In this document: piece by piece, positions 9,923 to 19,082 of the stretch
Layout: every line of letters starts with the position of its first letter
Position numbering within the stretch: position 1 is the stretch's first letter
NCBI RefSeq assembly: GCF_004519305.1
Contig: NZ_SOZA01000021.1
Coordinates: 1 to 64,000 of the forward strand
Direction: 5' to 3'
DNA length: 64,000 bases
DNA from: Pseudomonas sp. RIT623
Lineage (GTDB): Bacteria > Pseudomonadota > Gammaproteobacteria > Pseudomonadales > Pseudomonadaceae
Position numbers and translations under genes: made by a program
The notes under the pieces: model-generated
Told to the model about the DNA's origin: nothing
The model's database searches: none
What the model saw: the letters and a program-made list of their open reading frames with translations, nothing else

Positions 9923-10298
9923 GAACCTGACGCTCCCTGATGTATCTCGGCTGGTAGGCGGGGAAATGGCGCTATGCCGGGGCAGTATAAAACCACTCGT
10001 GGTTGACTTGCCGAGCCCTGTAGGACAGCTCCCGACCGCCCTGTCCCCTCCCTTGCGAACGCAGGCCAAATCGGCTGTTAGCCTGTGATTCCGCCGCTAT
10101 GGCAGCACAGGGCCAAGTCGCCTTACCGGAGTCGTCAAAAAGTCCTATAGATGCGCTCAACAATTACCAGGCGCGATGCAGAAAGCTCCCCTCTCCAAAC
10201 CCGCCATGACCGTCAGTCAGGGTACTGATCCTGGTCATGCCGATTGCCTGGACTGGCGCTAAACTTCATCCGCTCTCGCTCACTGGAGGTGAATCGCG
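9923..10298. other. Intergenic region, promoters of two divergent genes
   Basis: This 376-bp gap lies between the ArsR-type gene (minus) and a small gene at 10299 (plus). I see no gene, tRNA or repeat family in it. Its right end carries the strong Shine-Dalgarno GGAGGTGA for the small gene. No convincing sigma-70 or sigma-54 promoter could be assigned by eye. Confidence 0.5.
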
Positions 10299-10496
10299 AT
10301 GAAGATTGTCGTCAGTGCGTCGAACCGAAACCCTGCTTGCCCTTGGCAGGTCCAGTTGGACCAGCACGTGGTAAGTTTCCGCAACGAAGCCGAGGCACGG
10401 GCCTTCGTGGCCTTGCTGGAGACGCGCCTGAACGCGCCTCATGCCCTTACACCGAGCGCCTGGCCTGCAAGCGCCGGGTCAACATTGCGACACTGA
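10299..10496 (+). CDS. Small conserved-looking protein of unknown function
   Basis: This is a 65-aa protein, probably cytoplasmic. The Shine-Dalgarno GGAGGTGA is close to perfect and well placed before the ATG at 10299, the main reason for believing the gene. The first 50 residues look like a compact folded domain (MKIVVSASNRNPACPWQVQL, then a charged helix with EAEARAFVALLETRL). The last 50 nt run into the 3' end of the convergent bcr-type gene (10447-10496), so the two coding regions overlap tail to tail. I do not recognise a family and give no function. Confidence 0.6.
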   Translation: MKIVVSASNRNPACPWQVQLDQHVVSFRNEAEARAFVALLETRLNAPHALTPSAWPASAGSTLRH

Positions 10497-11628
10497 CCAC
10501 CACGGCCCCACACAAACTGATCACCAGGGCCATGGGCACCGCGCTGCCGTCATGCAGCACGCCGACCAGAGCGGCCGCGGCCGCCGCAACGCTGAACTGC
10601 AGGCAGCCCATCAATGCCGAAGCACTGCCTGCCCGGGCCCCCTGGCCACTCATGGCGCACGCCGAGGCGTTGGGAATGATGCAGCCGAGGCTGGCGATGC
10701 AGACGAACAGCGGCACCAGCAACGGCCAAAGCGTCACGGGACGCAGCGCCGCCACCAGCAGCAGCGCCAGCGCCGCGGCCAGGTACAGCCAGACTGCGCG
10801 CGCCAGCAAGAACGCCGGCCCACGCTTGGCCAAAAGGCGCGCATTGACCTGGGCCATCAGGATGAAACCAGCGGCATTGGTGCCGAACAGCCAGCCATAG
10901 TGTTCGGCAGGCACGCCGTACAGCTTGATGAAGACAAAGGGCGAACCGGCGATGTAAGCGAACATACCGGCTATGGCGACCCCGCCAGTCAGGGCATGAC
11001 CCACGAACACGCGGTCACCGAGCAGGCGCAGGTACTGGCGCAATGCACCCGATAGCGGCTGGCGCGGCACATGCGTCGGCAGGCTTTCCGGCAGCCCCAG
11101 GCCGACGGCCACCAGGCAGGCGGCGCTGAACAGGCTCAAGGCCAGGAAGATCGACTGCCAGCCGGCCACGTTGACCAGCACGCCGCCGAGCATCGGCGCC
11201 AGAATCGGCGCCAGGCCCATCACCAGCATCAATTGCGAGAACACCTTGGCCGAAGCCACTGCGTCGCACTTGTCACTGACGATCGCCCGCGACAGCACCA
11301 TGCCGGCACAGCCACCTAGCGCCTGGACGAAACGCGCCACGATCAGGCTGTCGAGGTTCGGCGCGTAAGCGCAGGCCAGCGACGCCAGGGTGAACAGGCC
11401 GACGCCGAACAGCAGCGGGACGCGCCGGCCGAAACGGTCGGCCACCGGGCCGTAGGCCAACTGGCCAAGGGACAGGCCGAGGAAGTAGGCAGCCAGGGTG
11501 GTCTGCACGTGCTTTTCATCGGTGGCGAAAGCGTGCGCCATGGCCGGGAAAGCAGGCAGATAGAAGTCGATCGCCAAGGGCCCGAACGCACTCAGGGCGC
11601 CGAGAATCAGCAGGGTTCGCAGGTTCAT
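10447..11628 (-). CDS. Bcr/CflA-family multidrug efflux MFS transporter
   Basis: This 393-aa inner-membrane protein has about 12 hydrophobic segments. The MFS signature after TM2 is YGPVADRFGRRVPLL (about residues 56-70). The DHA1 Bcr/CflA start is MNLRTLLILGALSAFGPLAID, with the family's conserved DFYLPAFPAM following. Members export drugs such as bicyclomycin or chloramphenicol with proton antiport. The ATG at 11628 is chosen over an upstream extension that only translates REP sequence. It is monocistronic. Its 3' end overlaps the small convergent gene at 10299. Confidence 0.9.
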   Translation of the reverse strand: MNLRTLLILGALSAFGPLAIDFYLPAFPAMAHAFATDEKHVQTTLAAYFLGLSLGQLAYGPVADRFGRRVPLLFGVGLFTLASLACAYAPNLDSLIVARFVQALGGCAGMVLSRAIVSDKCDAVASAKVFSQLMLVMGLAPILAPMLGGVLVNVAGWQSIFLALSLFSAACLVAVGLGLPESLPTHVPRQPLSGALRQYLRLLGDRVFVGHALTGGVAIAGMFAYIAGSPFVFIKLYGVPAEHYGWLFGTNAAGFILMAQVNARLLAKRGPAFLLARAVWLYLAAALALLLVAALRPVTLWPLLVPLFVCIASLGCIIPNASACAMSGQGARAGSASALMGCLQFSVAAAAAALVGVLHDGSAVPMALVISLCGAVVVSVAMLTRRLQARRSV

Positions 11629-11724
11629 GGAGAATCCATAGCAGGCTAAGCAAGCGCTTAAGTCTACCTGTACTGGGTGCCCTGGCGATGAAAACCTTCG
11701 TAATAATTGCCGCCGATTTTTCCC

Positions 11725-11806
11725 CGTAGAAGCCGGCTTGCCGGCGAACACCGGCACAGCCGGTGCCATCCGGCCAGGCGCCTGGTTCGCCAGCAAGGCT
11801 GGCACC
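11725..11806. repeat. REP element pair (GCCGGCTTGCCGGCGAA family)
   Basis: GTAGAAGCCGGCTTGCCGG begins at 11726, and an inverted degenerate copy (GGTTCGCCAGCAAGGCTGG) lies at 11784-11802. An ACCGGC/GCCGGT hairpin lies between them. It is located between the MFS gene promoter and the 3' end of copZ. Confidence 0.75.
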
Positions 11807-11838
11807 TATGGCATGAGGTTTACAGGGTCAAACCCTGA

Positions 11839-12036
11839 TCAGGCCACTTCGGCCTGATATCCCTCCTGGCGAATCGCGGCCAGGATCTGCTCCGCCGCCA
11901 AGGCACTTTCCACCCGCACCTGTCGCGCCGCCAGGTCCACTTCCACCCGCGCCGCGCCATCCTGCTCCTGCACCGCTCGGGTCACGCCTTTCACGCAATG
12001 GCCGCAGGTCATGCCTTGTACATTGAAAACTTGCAT
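11839..12036 (-). CDS. copZ: Copper chaperone CopZ (HMA domain)
   Basis: This 65-aa single heavy-metal-associated domain has the Cu(I)-binding motif GMTCGHC (residues 8-14) near the N terminus. It carries cytoplasmic Cu(I) to the CopA ATPase. The gene is preceded on its strand by a complete CueR-type promoter at 12065-12095 and by an AGGAGG-like ribosome site. It is divergent from the exported protein and copA, and is presumably co-induced with copA by CueR. Confidence 0.93.
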   Translation of the reverse strand: MQVFNVQGMTCGHCVKGVTRAVQEQDGAARVEVDLAARQVRVESALAAEQILAAIRQEGYQAEVA

Positions 12037-12064
12037 CTAGGTTACCTCCTGGTGGGTTTTGCCC

Positions 12065-12095
12065 AGTCTCATCCTTGCCATCGGGGCAAGGTCAA
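12065..12095 (-). promoter_or_regulatory. CueR-type promoter driving copZ
   Basis: On the minus strand, the -35 TTGACC (12090-12095) and -10 GAGACT (12065-12070) are separated by 19 bp, the long spacer characteristic of MerR-family promoters. Inside the spacer region lies the perfect dyad CCTTGCC-N5-GGCAAGG (12073-12091). The same dyad occurs upstream of copA. CueR binding is inferred from this match and the nearby cueR gene. Confidence 0.9.
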
Positions 12096-12182
12096 GTTCT
12101 GCCGGCAACGGCCGGGCTGGAAATCCGCGCGCGGCTCGGCCAAGCTGCGCCTTTGACGTTTTTGCCAAGCAGGAGATTCTTC

Positions 12183-12569
12183 ATGATCAGGGCAGCATTG
12201 GGCCTTGTCGGGCTACTGGGCGCGCTCGCCGGGGTGCCAACGGCCAGCGCCGAGGGCAACGCGGACTACAGCGTGCTGATGATTTCCCGGGAACGCCTGG
12301 AAGTGGCCAGCAGTTGCGAGATCGGCATCTACCTCAACGATCAGTTGGCTGGCCGTCTGTTCCAGGAGCAGGCGACCTCGTTCAACCTGCCGCCGGGCCC
12401 TGTGGACGTGCGCCTGCGCCTGCTGCCAGGGCAGGTACCCGGCTGCGCGCCAGGGATCGAGGACCAACGCAGCACGCGACTCACCCTGCAGGCGGGCCAG
12501 ATCAACAAATACCGCATTGCGATGGGACAAAATGGCCTGGTGCTGAAGCGAGCCGGCTTGGGCTATTGA
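12183..12569 (+). CDS. Small exported protein in the copper cluster, PEGA-like
   Basis: This 128-aa protein has a signal peptide of about 23 residues (hydrophobic core LGLVGLLGALAGV, then PTASA before EGN). The mature part resembles a PEGA-type beta domain: IYLNDQLAGRLFQEQATSFNLP followed by a glycine turn. It has two cysteines (SSCEIG, VPGCAPG) that could form a disulfide in the periplasm. The ATG at 12183 is preceded by AGGAG. It sits between the two CueR promoters, and its stop codon overlaps the -35 element of the copA promoter. I do not know its function. A periplasmic or cell-envelope role in copper tolerance is inferred from location only. Confidence 0.82.
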   Translation: MIRAALGLVGLLGALAGVPTASAEGNADYSVLMISRERLEVASSCEIGIYLNDQLAGRLFQEQATSFNLPPGPVDVRLRLLPGQVPGCAPGIEDQRSTRLTLQAGQINKYRIAMGQNGLVLKRAGLGY

Positions 12570-12596
12570 CCTTGCCCGCATGGCAAGGTTGATGCT
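12566..12596 (+). promoter_or_regulatory. CueR-type promoter driving copA-cueR
   Basis: The -35 TTGACC (12566-12571), a 19-bp spacer and a -10-like GATGCT (12591-12596) surround the perfect dyad CCTTGCC-N5-GGCAAGG (12570-12588). The -35 overlaps the stop codon of the preceding gene (12567-12569). The architecture matches the copZ promoter. Confidence 0.9.
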
Positions 12597-12623
12597 GCAG
12601 GCCAGTCCACGGAGGAGAGAGCC

Positions 12624-15023
12624 ATGCCCGCATCCACCACCTTCGACCTGCCGATCGCTGGCATGACCTGCGCCAGTTGCGCAGGTCGGGTCGAACGCGC
12701 CTTGCGCAAGGTCACCGGTACCGAACACGTCAGCGTCAACCTCGCCACCGAGCAGGCCCGCGTCCAGGCCCCGGCCGACAGCCTGCCGGCATTGGTCGAC
12801 GCCGTGCGCGACGCTGGTTACAGCGTGCCGACCCGCACCCTCGAACTGCAGATCGGCGGCATGACCTGCGCCAGTTGCGTCGGCCGTGTCGAACGCGCCC
12901 TGGCCAAGTTGCCGGGGGTGCAGCAGGTCAGTGTCAACCTGGCCAACGAACGCGCCCACCTGGAAGTGCTCGAGGCGCTCGCTGACGACACCCTGATCGG
13001 CGCGGTCGAAAAGGCCGGCTACAGCGCCAGCCTGCCACGCGCCCGCCAGGACGACCAAGCCCAGGCACAGCGGCGTTTGCGCAACGAACGCCTGGCGGTC
13101 GGCGCCGCCCTGCTGCTGGCCCTGCCCCTGGTACTGCCGATGCTGGTACAACCCTTCGGCCTGCACTGGATGCTGCCGGCCTGGGCGCAGTTCCTCCTGG
13201 CCACCCCTGTGCAGTTCATCCTCGGTGCGCGCTTTTATGTCGCAGCCTGGAAAGCCGTACGCGCCGGCGCCGGCAACATGGACCTGCTGGTCGCCCTGGG
13301 TACCAGCGCCGGTTACGGCCTGAGCCTGTATCAATGGGCCAATGCCGCTGCCGGCATGGAGCCGCACCTGTACTTCGAAGCCTCGGCGGTGGTGATTGCC
13401 CTGGTGTTGCTGGGCAAGTACCTGGAGAGCCGCGCCAAACGTCAGACCGCCAGCGCCATCCGCGCCCTCGAAGCCTTGCGCCCGGAGCGCGCGGTACGGG
13501 TACGCGACGGACGCGAGGAAGACGTCGCGATCAGCCAACTGCGCCTGGGCGACCAGGTGCTGGTCAAGCCCGGCGAGCGCTTCCCCGTCGATGGTGAAGT
13601 GCTCGAAGGCAGCAGCCACGCCGACGAAGCGCTGATCAGCGGCGAGAGCCTGCCGGTGCCCAAGCAGCCCGGTGACGCCGTCACCGGCGGCGCCATCAAC
13701 GGCGAAGGCCGCCTGCTGGTGGAAACCCGGGCGCTCGGCACCGAGACCGTCCTGGCCCGCATCATCCGCCTGGTCGAGGATGCCCAGGCGGCCAAGGCGC
13801 CGATCCAGAAACTGGTCGATCGGGTCAGCCAGGTGTTCGTTCCGGCGGTGCTGGTATTGGCGCTGATCACCTTGCTCGGCTGGTGGCTGGCCGGCGCGCC
13901 ACTGGAAACCGCCCTGATCAACGCCGTCGCGGTCCTGGTGATCGCCTGCCCTTGCGCCCTCGGCCTGGCCACGCCGGCGGCGATCATGGCCGGAACCGGC
14001 GTCGCCGCCCGCCACGGCATCCTGATCAAGGACGCCGAAGCCCTGGAGCGCGCCCATGCGGTGAATCGCGTGGTGTTCGACAAGACCGGCACCCTGACCT
14101 CGGGCAGCCCGCGCATCGTTCACAGCCAATCCGCGACAGCTGACGATGGCGAACTGTTGCGCCTGGCCGGCGCCTTGCAGCGCGGCAGCGAACATCCGCT
14201 GGCCAAGGCCGTGCTCGACGCCTGCGCCGAACAAGGCATCGACGTGCCGCAGGTGGTGGCCAGCCAATCGCTCACCGGCCGGGGTATCGCCGGGCAGGTG
14301 GACGGCCGTGAACTGGCCCTGGGTAATCGCCGCCTGCTCGACGAAAGCGCCTTGTCTCCCGGCGCACTGACCAGCAACGCCACAGCCTGGGAGGCCGAGG
14401 GACGCACCTTGTCCTGGTTGGTCGAGCTTGGCAGCCAACCGCGGGTGCTGGGCCTGTTCGCCTTCGGCGACAGCCTCAAGGCCGGCGCCGACGTCGCCAT
14501 TGCCGCGCTGCACCGGCGTGGCATCAGCAGCCACCTGCTGACCGGCGACAACCGCGGCAGCGCCAAGGTGGTGGCCGAGGCCCTGGGGATTGACGACGTG
14601 CATGCCGAAGTGCTGCCGGCCGACAAGGCCGCCACAGTGGCGGCGCTCAAGCGCGATGGCGTGGTGGCCATGGTCGGCGACGGCATCAACGACGCCCCGG
14701 CCCTGGCCGCCGCCGATATCGGCATCGCCATGGGTGGTGGCACCGACGTGGCCATGCAGGCCGCCGGCATCACCCTGATGCGCGGCGACCCACGCCTGGT
14801 GCCTGCGGCCCTGGAAATCAGCCGCAAGACCTACGCGAAGATTCGCCAGAACTTGTTCTGGGCCTTCATCTACAACCTGGTCGGCATCCCCCTGGCCGCG
14901 CTCGGTTATCTCAATCCCGTGCTCGCCGGCGCCGCCATGGCCCTGTCCAGCGTCAGCGTGGTGAGCAATGCGCTGTGGCTGAAGACCTGGAAACCCACCG
15001 CCGACCATCAGGAGCTGCCATGA
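12624..15023 (+). CDS. copA: Cu(I)-exporting P1B-type ATPase CopA
   Basis: This 799-aa inner-membrane pump has two N-terminal HMA domains with CxxC motifs (Cys16/Cys19 and Cys82/Cys85). It then has the membrane helices, the transmembrane metal site Cys442-Pro443-Cys444, the phosphorylation site DKTGT at Asp486, and the [10 protein letters not shown] hinge near the C terminus. The tandem GMTCASC domains, CPC motif and CueR promoter all indicate Cu(I) (or Ag) efflux to the periplasm. Related genes are sometimes labelled cadA, which these features contradict. The stop overlaps the cueR start (ATGA at 15020-15023), so the two are translationally coupled. Confidence 0.96.
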   Translation: MPASTTFDLPIAGMTCASCAGRVERALRKVTGTEHVSVNLATEQARVQAPADSLPALVDAVRDAGYSVPTRTLELQIGGMTCASCVGRVERALAKLPGVQQVSVNLANERAHLEVLEALADDTLIGAVEKAGYSASLPRARQDDQAQAQRRLRNERLAVGAALLLALPLVLPMLVQPFGLHWMLPAWAQFLLATPVQFILGARFYVAAWKAVRAGAGNMDLLVALGTSAGYGLSLYQWANAAAGMEPHLYFEASAVVIALVLLGKYLESRAKRQTASAIRALEALRPERAVRVRDGREEDVAISQLRLGDQVLVKPGERFPVDGEVLEGSSHADEALISGESLPVPKQPGDAVTGGAINGEGRLLVETRALGTETVLARIIRLVEDAQAAKAPIQKLVDRVSQVFVPAVLVLALITLLGWWLAGAPLETALINAVAVLVIACPCALGLATPAAIMAGTGVAARHGILIKDAEALERAHAVNRVVFDKTGTLTSGSPRIVHSQSATADDGELLRLAGALQRGSEHPLAKAVLDACAEQGIDVPQVVASQSLTGRGIAGQVDGRELALGNRRLLDESALSPGALTSNATAWEAEGRTLSWLVELGSQPRVLGLFAFGDSLKAGADVAIAALHRRGISSHLLTGDNRGSAKVVAEALGIDDVHAEVLPADKAATVAALKRDGVVAMVGDGINDAPALAAADIGIAMGGGTDVAMQAAGITLMRGDPRLVPAALEISRKTYAKIRQNLFWAFIYNLVGIPLAALGYLNPVLAGAAMALSSVSVVSNALWLKTWKPTADHQELP

Positions 15024-15424
15024 ACATCGGCCAGGCCGCCCGCCGCAGCGGGCTCAGCGCCAAGATGATCCGCTACTACGAGGCCATTGGCTTGCTGCGC
15101 CCGGCCCAGCGCAGCGACAGCGGTTATCGCCTGTACCAGCAGGAAGACCTGCACAGCCTGGCGTTCATCAAGCGCTCGCGCGACCTGGGCTTCTCCCTGG
15201 AGGAAGTGGCGAAGCTATTGACCCTCTGGCAGGATCGCCAGCGCGCCAGTGCCGATGTGAAGGCCCTGGCGATGCAGCATATCGATGAGCTGAACCGGCG
15301 CATCGAGGAGCTGGTAAGCCTGCGCGACACCTTGGGCGAACTGGTCGCGCACTGCCAGGGTGACGATCGGCCGGATTGCCCGATCCTCAAGGACCTGGCC
15401 AATGGCGGCGGTTGCTGCCACTGA
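15020..15424 (+). CDS. cueR: Copper-responsive MerR-family regulator CueR
   Basis: This 134-aa protein has an N-terminal MerR helix-turn-helix ([20 protein letters not shown]) and a dimerisation helix. Cys112 and Cys120 in [13 protein letters not shown] match the Cu(I)-binding loop and exact numbering of E. coli CueR. A GGCCH tail with further cysteines ends the protein. The ATG at 15020 overlaps the copA stop, with GGAG upstream. It activates the two promoters with the CCTTGCC dyad, including its own transcript through copA. Confidence 0.95.
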   Translation: MNIGQAARRSGLSAKMIRYYEAIGLLRPAQRSDSGYRLYQQEDLHSLAFIKRSRDLGFSLEEVAKLLTLWQDRQRASADVKALAMQHIDELNRRIEELVSLRDTLGELVAHCQGDDRPDCPILKDLANGGGCCH

Positions 15425-15449
15425 GGCAAGGCCGACCCGCCGGGGGCGC

Positions 15450-16226
15450 TCAGAGGCGGAGCTCGCCCGGCGTCGCCCCAAACAGCTGCTTGAAAGCGGC
15501 GATGAACGCCGAGGTCGAGTCATAACCGCAGCCCAGCGCCGCCTGGGTAACACTCTCCCCTGCCTCCAGCAGCGCCAGCGATGACAGCAGGCGCATGCGC
15601 TGGCGCCAGTTGCGAAAGCTCAGGCCCGTCTCGCGCTGGAACAGGCGCATCAAGGTTTTCTCCGACACACCCAACTGCCCAGCCCATTGCTGGAGGGTCT
15701 GTACTTGGTCGGGCGCGGCGATCAACCCATTGCACAGCGCCAACAACCCCGGGTGACGTGGCAGTGGCAGCGAGAAACCTACGTCTGGCAGGGCGCGCAG
15801 TTGGTCCAGCAGCACCGCCACCAGCCGCGCCTCTACGCTGTCTCCAGTCGGGTAGTCCACGGCGAAGGTGCAGAACTGCTTGATCAACTCGCGCACCAGC
15901 GGCGTGACCTGCAATACCCGGCATTGCTCCACGGCCCAGGGGCAAGCATCGCGACGCACATAGAGGCTACGCATCTCGGCCTGCATCGAGGTCACCACCT
16001 CATGCTCGATGCCTGCCGGGATCCACACGCCCCATTGCGGTGGGGCGAAATAGCTGCCCGTACTGGTGTAGACGCCCAGCACGCCACTGATGGCGTAGGA
16101 GAACTGCACCCAGTCGTGATGATGGCGGGTGGTCCACGAGCCGGCGTCCAGGCTCTCGGCGCGCGCATAGAGCGGCCTGGGCAAGTGGCTCAGGGTGGGG
16201 ATGGCACGTGGTCCAGTGGTAGACAT
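15450..16226 (-). CDS. AraC-family transcriptional regulator with cupin domain
   Basis: This 258-aa protein has an N-terminal cupin-like sensing domain (HHHDWVQFSYAISGVLGVYT, about residues 35-110). A C-terminal double helix-turn-helix follows (LGVSEKTLMRLFQRETGLSF and the GCGYDSTSAFIAAFKQLFG signature, about residues 165-255). The ATG at 16226 is the best start, and upstream in-frame codons extend only into intergenic DNA. It lies just downstream of the thiolase gene on the same strand (109-nt gap) and converges on cueR. Regulation of the neighbouring lipid genes is possible but not shown. Confidence 0.85.
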   Translation of the reverse strand: MSTTGPRAIPTLSHLPRPLYARAESLDAGSWTTRHHHDWVQFSYAISGVLGVYTSTGSYFAPPQWGVWIPAGIEHEVVTSMQAEMRSLYVRRDACPWAVEQCRVLQVTPLVRELIKQFCTFAVDYPTGDSVEARLVAVLLDQLRALPDVGFSLPLPRHPGLLALCNGLIAAPDQVQTLQQWAGQLGVSEKTLMRLFQRETGLSFRNWRQRMRLLSSLALLEAGESVTQAALGCGYDSTSAFIAAFKQLFGATPGELRL

Positions 16227-16334
16227 TGATACTGCCCAATAATGCGAGACGGACACAATACCAGCCGCGCGCCCCGCGAGCTGGCTGGCGCTGGTCATCG
16301 CGGGGTAAGCCCACAAGCCAGGCGGCTACCTGCG

Positions 16335-17612
16335 CTAACGCTCGATGATCGCCGTTACCCCCTGCCCACCCGCCGCGCAGATGGAAATCAACCCCCGCCC
16401 CTTGCCACGCGCCTTCAGCAGCTTGGCCATGTTCGCCAGGATCCGCCCACCGGTCGCGGCGAACGGGTGGCCTGCCGCCAGCGAGCTGCCCTTCACGTTC
16501 AACTTGCTGCGGTCGATGGCGCCCAGCGCTGCGTCCAGCCCCAGGCGCGACTGGCAATAGGTCGGGTCTTCCCAGGCCTTGAGGGTGCACAACACCTGGG
16601 CGGCAAACGCTTCATGGATTTCGTAGTAGTCGAAGTCCTGCAAGCTCAGGCCATTACGCGCCAACAACCGCGGCACCGCGTACACCGGCGCCATCAGCAA
16701 ACCCTCCTGGCCGTGGACGAAGTCCACCGCCGCCGCCTCGCCATCCACCAGGTACGCCTGCACCGCAAGGCCCTGCTCCTGTGCCCAGTCCTCGCTGCCC
16801 AGAAGCACCAACGAGGCGCCGTCGGTCAGTGGCGTGGAGTTGCCCGGGGTGAGCGTGCCCAGGCCGCTGCGGTCGAATACCGGCTTGAGCTTGGCCAGTT
16901 GCGCCAGCGTCAGGTCCGCGCGCAGGTTATTGTCGCGCGTCAGGCCAAGGTAGGGCGTCAGCAGGTCGTCGTGCCAGCCTTCGGCGTAGGCCGCCGCCAA
17001 GTGCTGGTGGCTGAGCAGCGCCAGCGCATCCTGGTCGCCGCGCTCGATTTGCCAGGTTTGCGCCATGCGCTCGCAATGCTCGCCCATCGACAGCCCGGTG
17101 CGCGGCTCGCCATTACGCGGCAATTCGGGCCGCAAATGATGCGGGCGCAGTTTCAGAAACGGTTTGAGGCGTTCGCCCAGGGTTCTACCGCGGTTGGCTT
17201 GCAGCAGGATCTGCCGCAGCCCTTCGTTGACCGCGATTGGGGCGTCCGAGGTGGTATCCACCCCACCGGCGATCGCACTGTCGATCTGCCCCAGGGCGAT
17301 CTTGTTGGCCACCAGCAAGGCCGCCTCCAGCCCTGTGCCGCAGGCTTGCTGGATATCGTAGGCCGGGGTTTGCGGCGACAACCGCGAGCCCAGCACGCAT
17401 TCGCGGGTCAGGTTCATGTCACGCGATTGCTTGAGTACCGCTCCTGCCACCACCTCGCCCAGGCGCAGGCCATGCAAGCGATAGCGCTCGACCAGCCCTT
17501 CGAGGGTCGCGGTAAGCATCGCCTGGTTGCTGGCCTTGGCATAGGCGCCGTTGGAGCGGGCGAAAGGTATCCGGTTGCCGCCCAGGATCGCGACCCGGCG
17601 AATGGAATGCAT
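16335..17612 (-). CDS. Acetyl-CoA C-acyltransferase (thiolase, FadI-like)
   Basis: This 425-aa thiolase makes or cleaves beta-ketoacyl-CoA. Catalytic residues are visible: the nucleophilic Cys in QQACGTGLEAAL (about residue 90), HEAFAAQ, the GHPFAATGGR histidine near 383, and the C-terminal CAAGGQG cysteine. The length and segments resemble FadI. It is divergent from the FabG-like and MaoC-like genes at 17728-19934. Together these supply thiolase, 3-ketoacyl reductase and enoyl hydratase activities, a coherent acyl-chain module whose direction and substrate are not evident. Confidence 0.92.
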   Translation of the reverse strand: MHSIRRVAILGGNRIPFARSNGAYAKASNQAMLTATLEGLVERYRLHGLRLGEVVAGAVLKQSRDMNLTRECVLGSRLSPQTPAYDIQQACGTGLEAALLVANKIALGQIDSAIAGGVDTTSDAPIAVNEGLRQILLQANRGRTLGERLKPFLKLRPHHLRPELPRNGEPRTGLSMGEHCERMAQTWQIERGDQDALALLSHQHLAAAYAEGWHDDLLTPYLGLTRDNNLRADLTLAQLAKLKPVFDRSGLGTLTPGNSTPLTDGASLVLLGSEDWAQEQGLAVQAYLVDGEAAAVDFVHGQEGLLMAPVYAVPRLLARNGLSLQDFDYYEIHEAFAAQVLCTLKAWEDPTYCQSRLGLDAALGAIDRSKLNVKGSSLAAGHPFAATGGRILANMAKLLKARGKGRGLISICAAGGQGVTAIIER

Positions 17613-17727
17613 GCCTGTTCCTCCTGAAACGATTTGATCCGTAAGCGTAGGCCGTTTCCAGCGATTCGAACGCCCCCTGGGTAAAACTGGTCCACACTTG
17701 CAAGCTTGCCTTCAGGGAGAACCGTAC

Positions 17728-19080
17728 ATGAGCGATCGTTATCTGGGCTTTGCCAACTCCACTCTTGGCCGCAAGTTGGTCGATGCTTTGGGCCTGCCGC
17801 GCCCAGTCCCGCTGGAGCGCTGGCAGGCCGGCCGGTTGCGCCCGATCGAGGGCGCGCTGGTGCTCGGTGGAGGGCCGCTGGCCGCGCAAGTCGCCGCCAT
17901 CGCTCCCCGACTCACGGCCGATTGCTACAGCTTCAACAGCGACTTGCTGCCAGCGCCGGCCTGGGTAGCCGGCCTTGGGCCGAAGCTCAAGGCGGTGGTG
18001 TTCGATGCCAGCGCGTTATCCGACAGCGACATGCTCAAGCAGTTGCGTGAGTTCTTCCAACCCCTGCTGCGCAGTCTCGCGCCCAGTGCCCATGTACTGA
18101 TCCTTGGTCGTGCCCCCGAACACCTCGCCGATCCGCTGGCCAGCGTCGCCCAGGGCGCCCTGGAGGGCTTCAGCCGCTCGCTGGGCAAGGAGCTGCGCAA
18201 CGGCGCCACGGCCAACCTGCTGTATGTCGGCGAAGGCGCCCAGACGCAACTCGAAGGTGCCCTGCGCTTCTTCCTCTCGCCCAAGAGTGCGTTCGTCAGC
18301 GGCCAGGTGCTGCGCCTGGCAGCCTGCGCCGCCCAGGTCGAGGACTGGACCCGCCCACTGGCCGGGCGCCGGGCCCTGGTCACAGGTGCCGCCCGCGGTA
18401 TCGGCGCGGCCATCGCCGAAACCCTGGCACGCGATGGTGCCGAGGTCACCTTGCTCGACGTGCCCCAGGCCCAGCGCGATCTCGATGCTGTGGCCGCGCG
18501 CCTGGGTGGCCGCGCCCTGGGCCTGGACATCTGCGCCGCCGATGCCGCCGCGCAACTGATCGACGCCCTGCCGGAAGGCCTGGACATCGTCGTGCACAAT
18601 GCCGGCATCACTCGCGACAAGACCCTCGCCAACATGACCCCGGAATACTGGGACGCGGTGCTGGCGGTCAACCTCAAGGCGCCCCAGGTGCTGACCCAGG
18701 CGCTATTCGAGGCCGGCATGCTGCACGACAACGCCCGCATTACCTTGCTGGCATCGGTCAGCGGCATTGCCGGCAACCGTGGCCAGGCCAACTATGCCGC
18801 CAGCAAGGCAGGGCTGATCGGCTTCGCCCAGGCCTGGGCGCCACGCCTGGCTACCCAGGGCGCCAGTATCAACGCGGTGGCGCCGGGCTTCATCGAGACC
18901 CACATGACCGCGGCCATGCCCATGGCCCTGCGCGAGGCGGGTCGGCGCCTGAGTTCACTGGGCCAGGGCGGCCTGCCGCAGGATGTCGCCGAAGCCATCG
19001 CCTGGCTCAGCCAGCCGGGTTCGGGGGCGATCAACGGCCAGGCCTTGCGGGTCTGCGGCCAGGCCCTGATGGGAGCGTGA
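17728..19080 (+). CDS. High-molecular-weight 3-oxoacyl-ACP/CoA reductase (FabG-like SDR)
   Basis: This 450-aa protein is about 200 residues longer than classical FabG. The C-terminal half is a full SDR: the nucleotide site TGAARGIGAAIAE (about residues 219-231), the NAG motif (about 292), the catalytic Ser in LLASVSG and YAASKAG (Tyr-x-x-x-Lys). The N-terminal half looks like a degenerate Rossmann domain (VLGGGPLAAQVAAIAP), as in HMwFabG enzymes. It probably reduces 3-ketoacyl thioesters with NAD(P)H. The ATG at 17728 follows an AGGGAG site. MaoC follows after 2 nt, so the two are co-translated. Confidence 0.92.
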   Translation: MSDRYLGFANSTLGRKLVDALGLPRPVPLERWQAGRLRPIEGALVLGGGPLAAQVAAIAPRLTADCYSFNSDLLPAPAWVAGLGPKLKAVVFDASALSDSDMLKQLREFFQPLLRSLAPSAHVLILGRAPEHLADPLASVAQGALEGFSRSLGKELRNGATANLLYVGEGAQTQLEGALRFFLSPKSAFVSGQVLRLAACAAQVEDWTRPLAGRRALVTGAARGIGAAIAETLARDGAEVTLLDVPQAQRDLDAVAARLGGRALGLDICAADAAAQLIDALPEGLDIVVHNAGITRDKTLANMTPEYWDAVLAVNLKAPQVLTQALFEAGMLHDNARITLLASVSGIAGNRGQANYAASKAGLIGFAQAWAPRLATQGASINAVAPGFIETHMTAAMPMALREAGRRLSSLGQGGLPQDVAEAIAWLSQPGSGAINGQALRVCGQALMGA

Positions 19081-19082
19081 AC

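Noticed and set aside
12213..15008. A 931-codon open frame on the minus strand opposite copA
   Set aside because: It mirrors CopA codon for codon and has no domain. CopA motifs (CxxC, CPC, DKTGT) are decisive.
12624..15023. Annotating the P-type ATPase as a cadmium/zinc exporter (cadA)
   Set aside because: Two GMTCASC domains, the CPC motif, a CueR promoter and coupling to cueR point to Cu(I).
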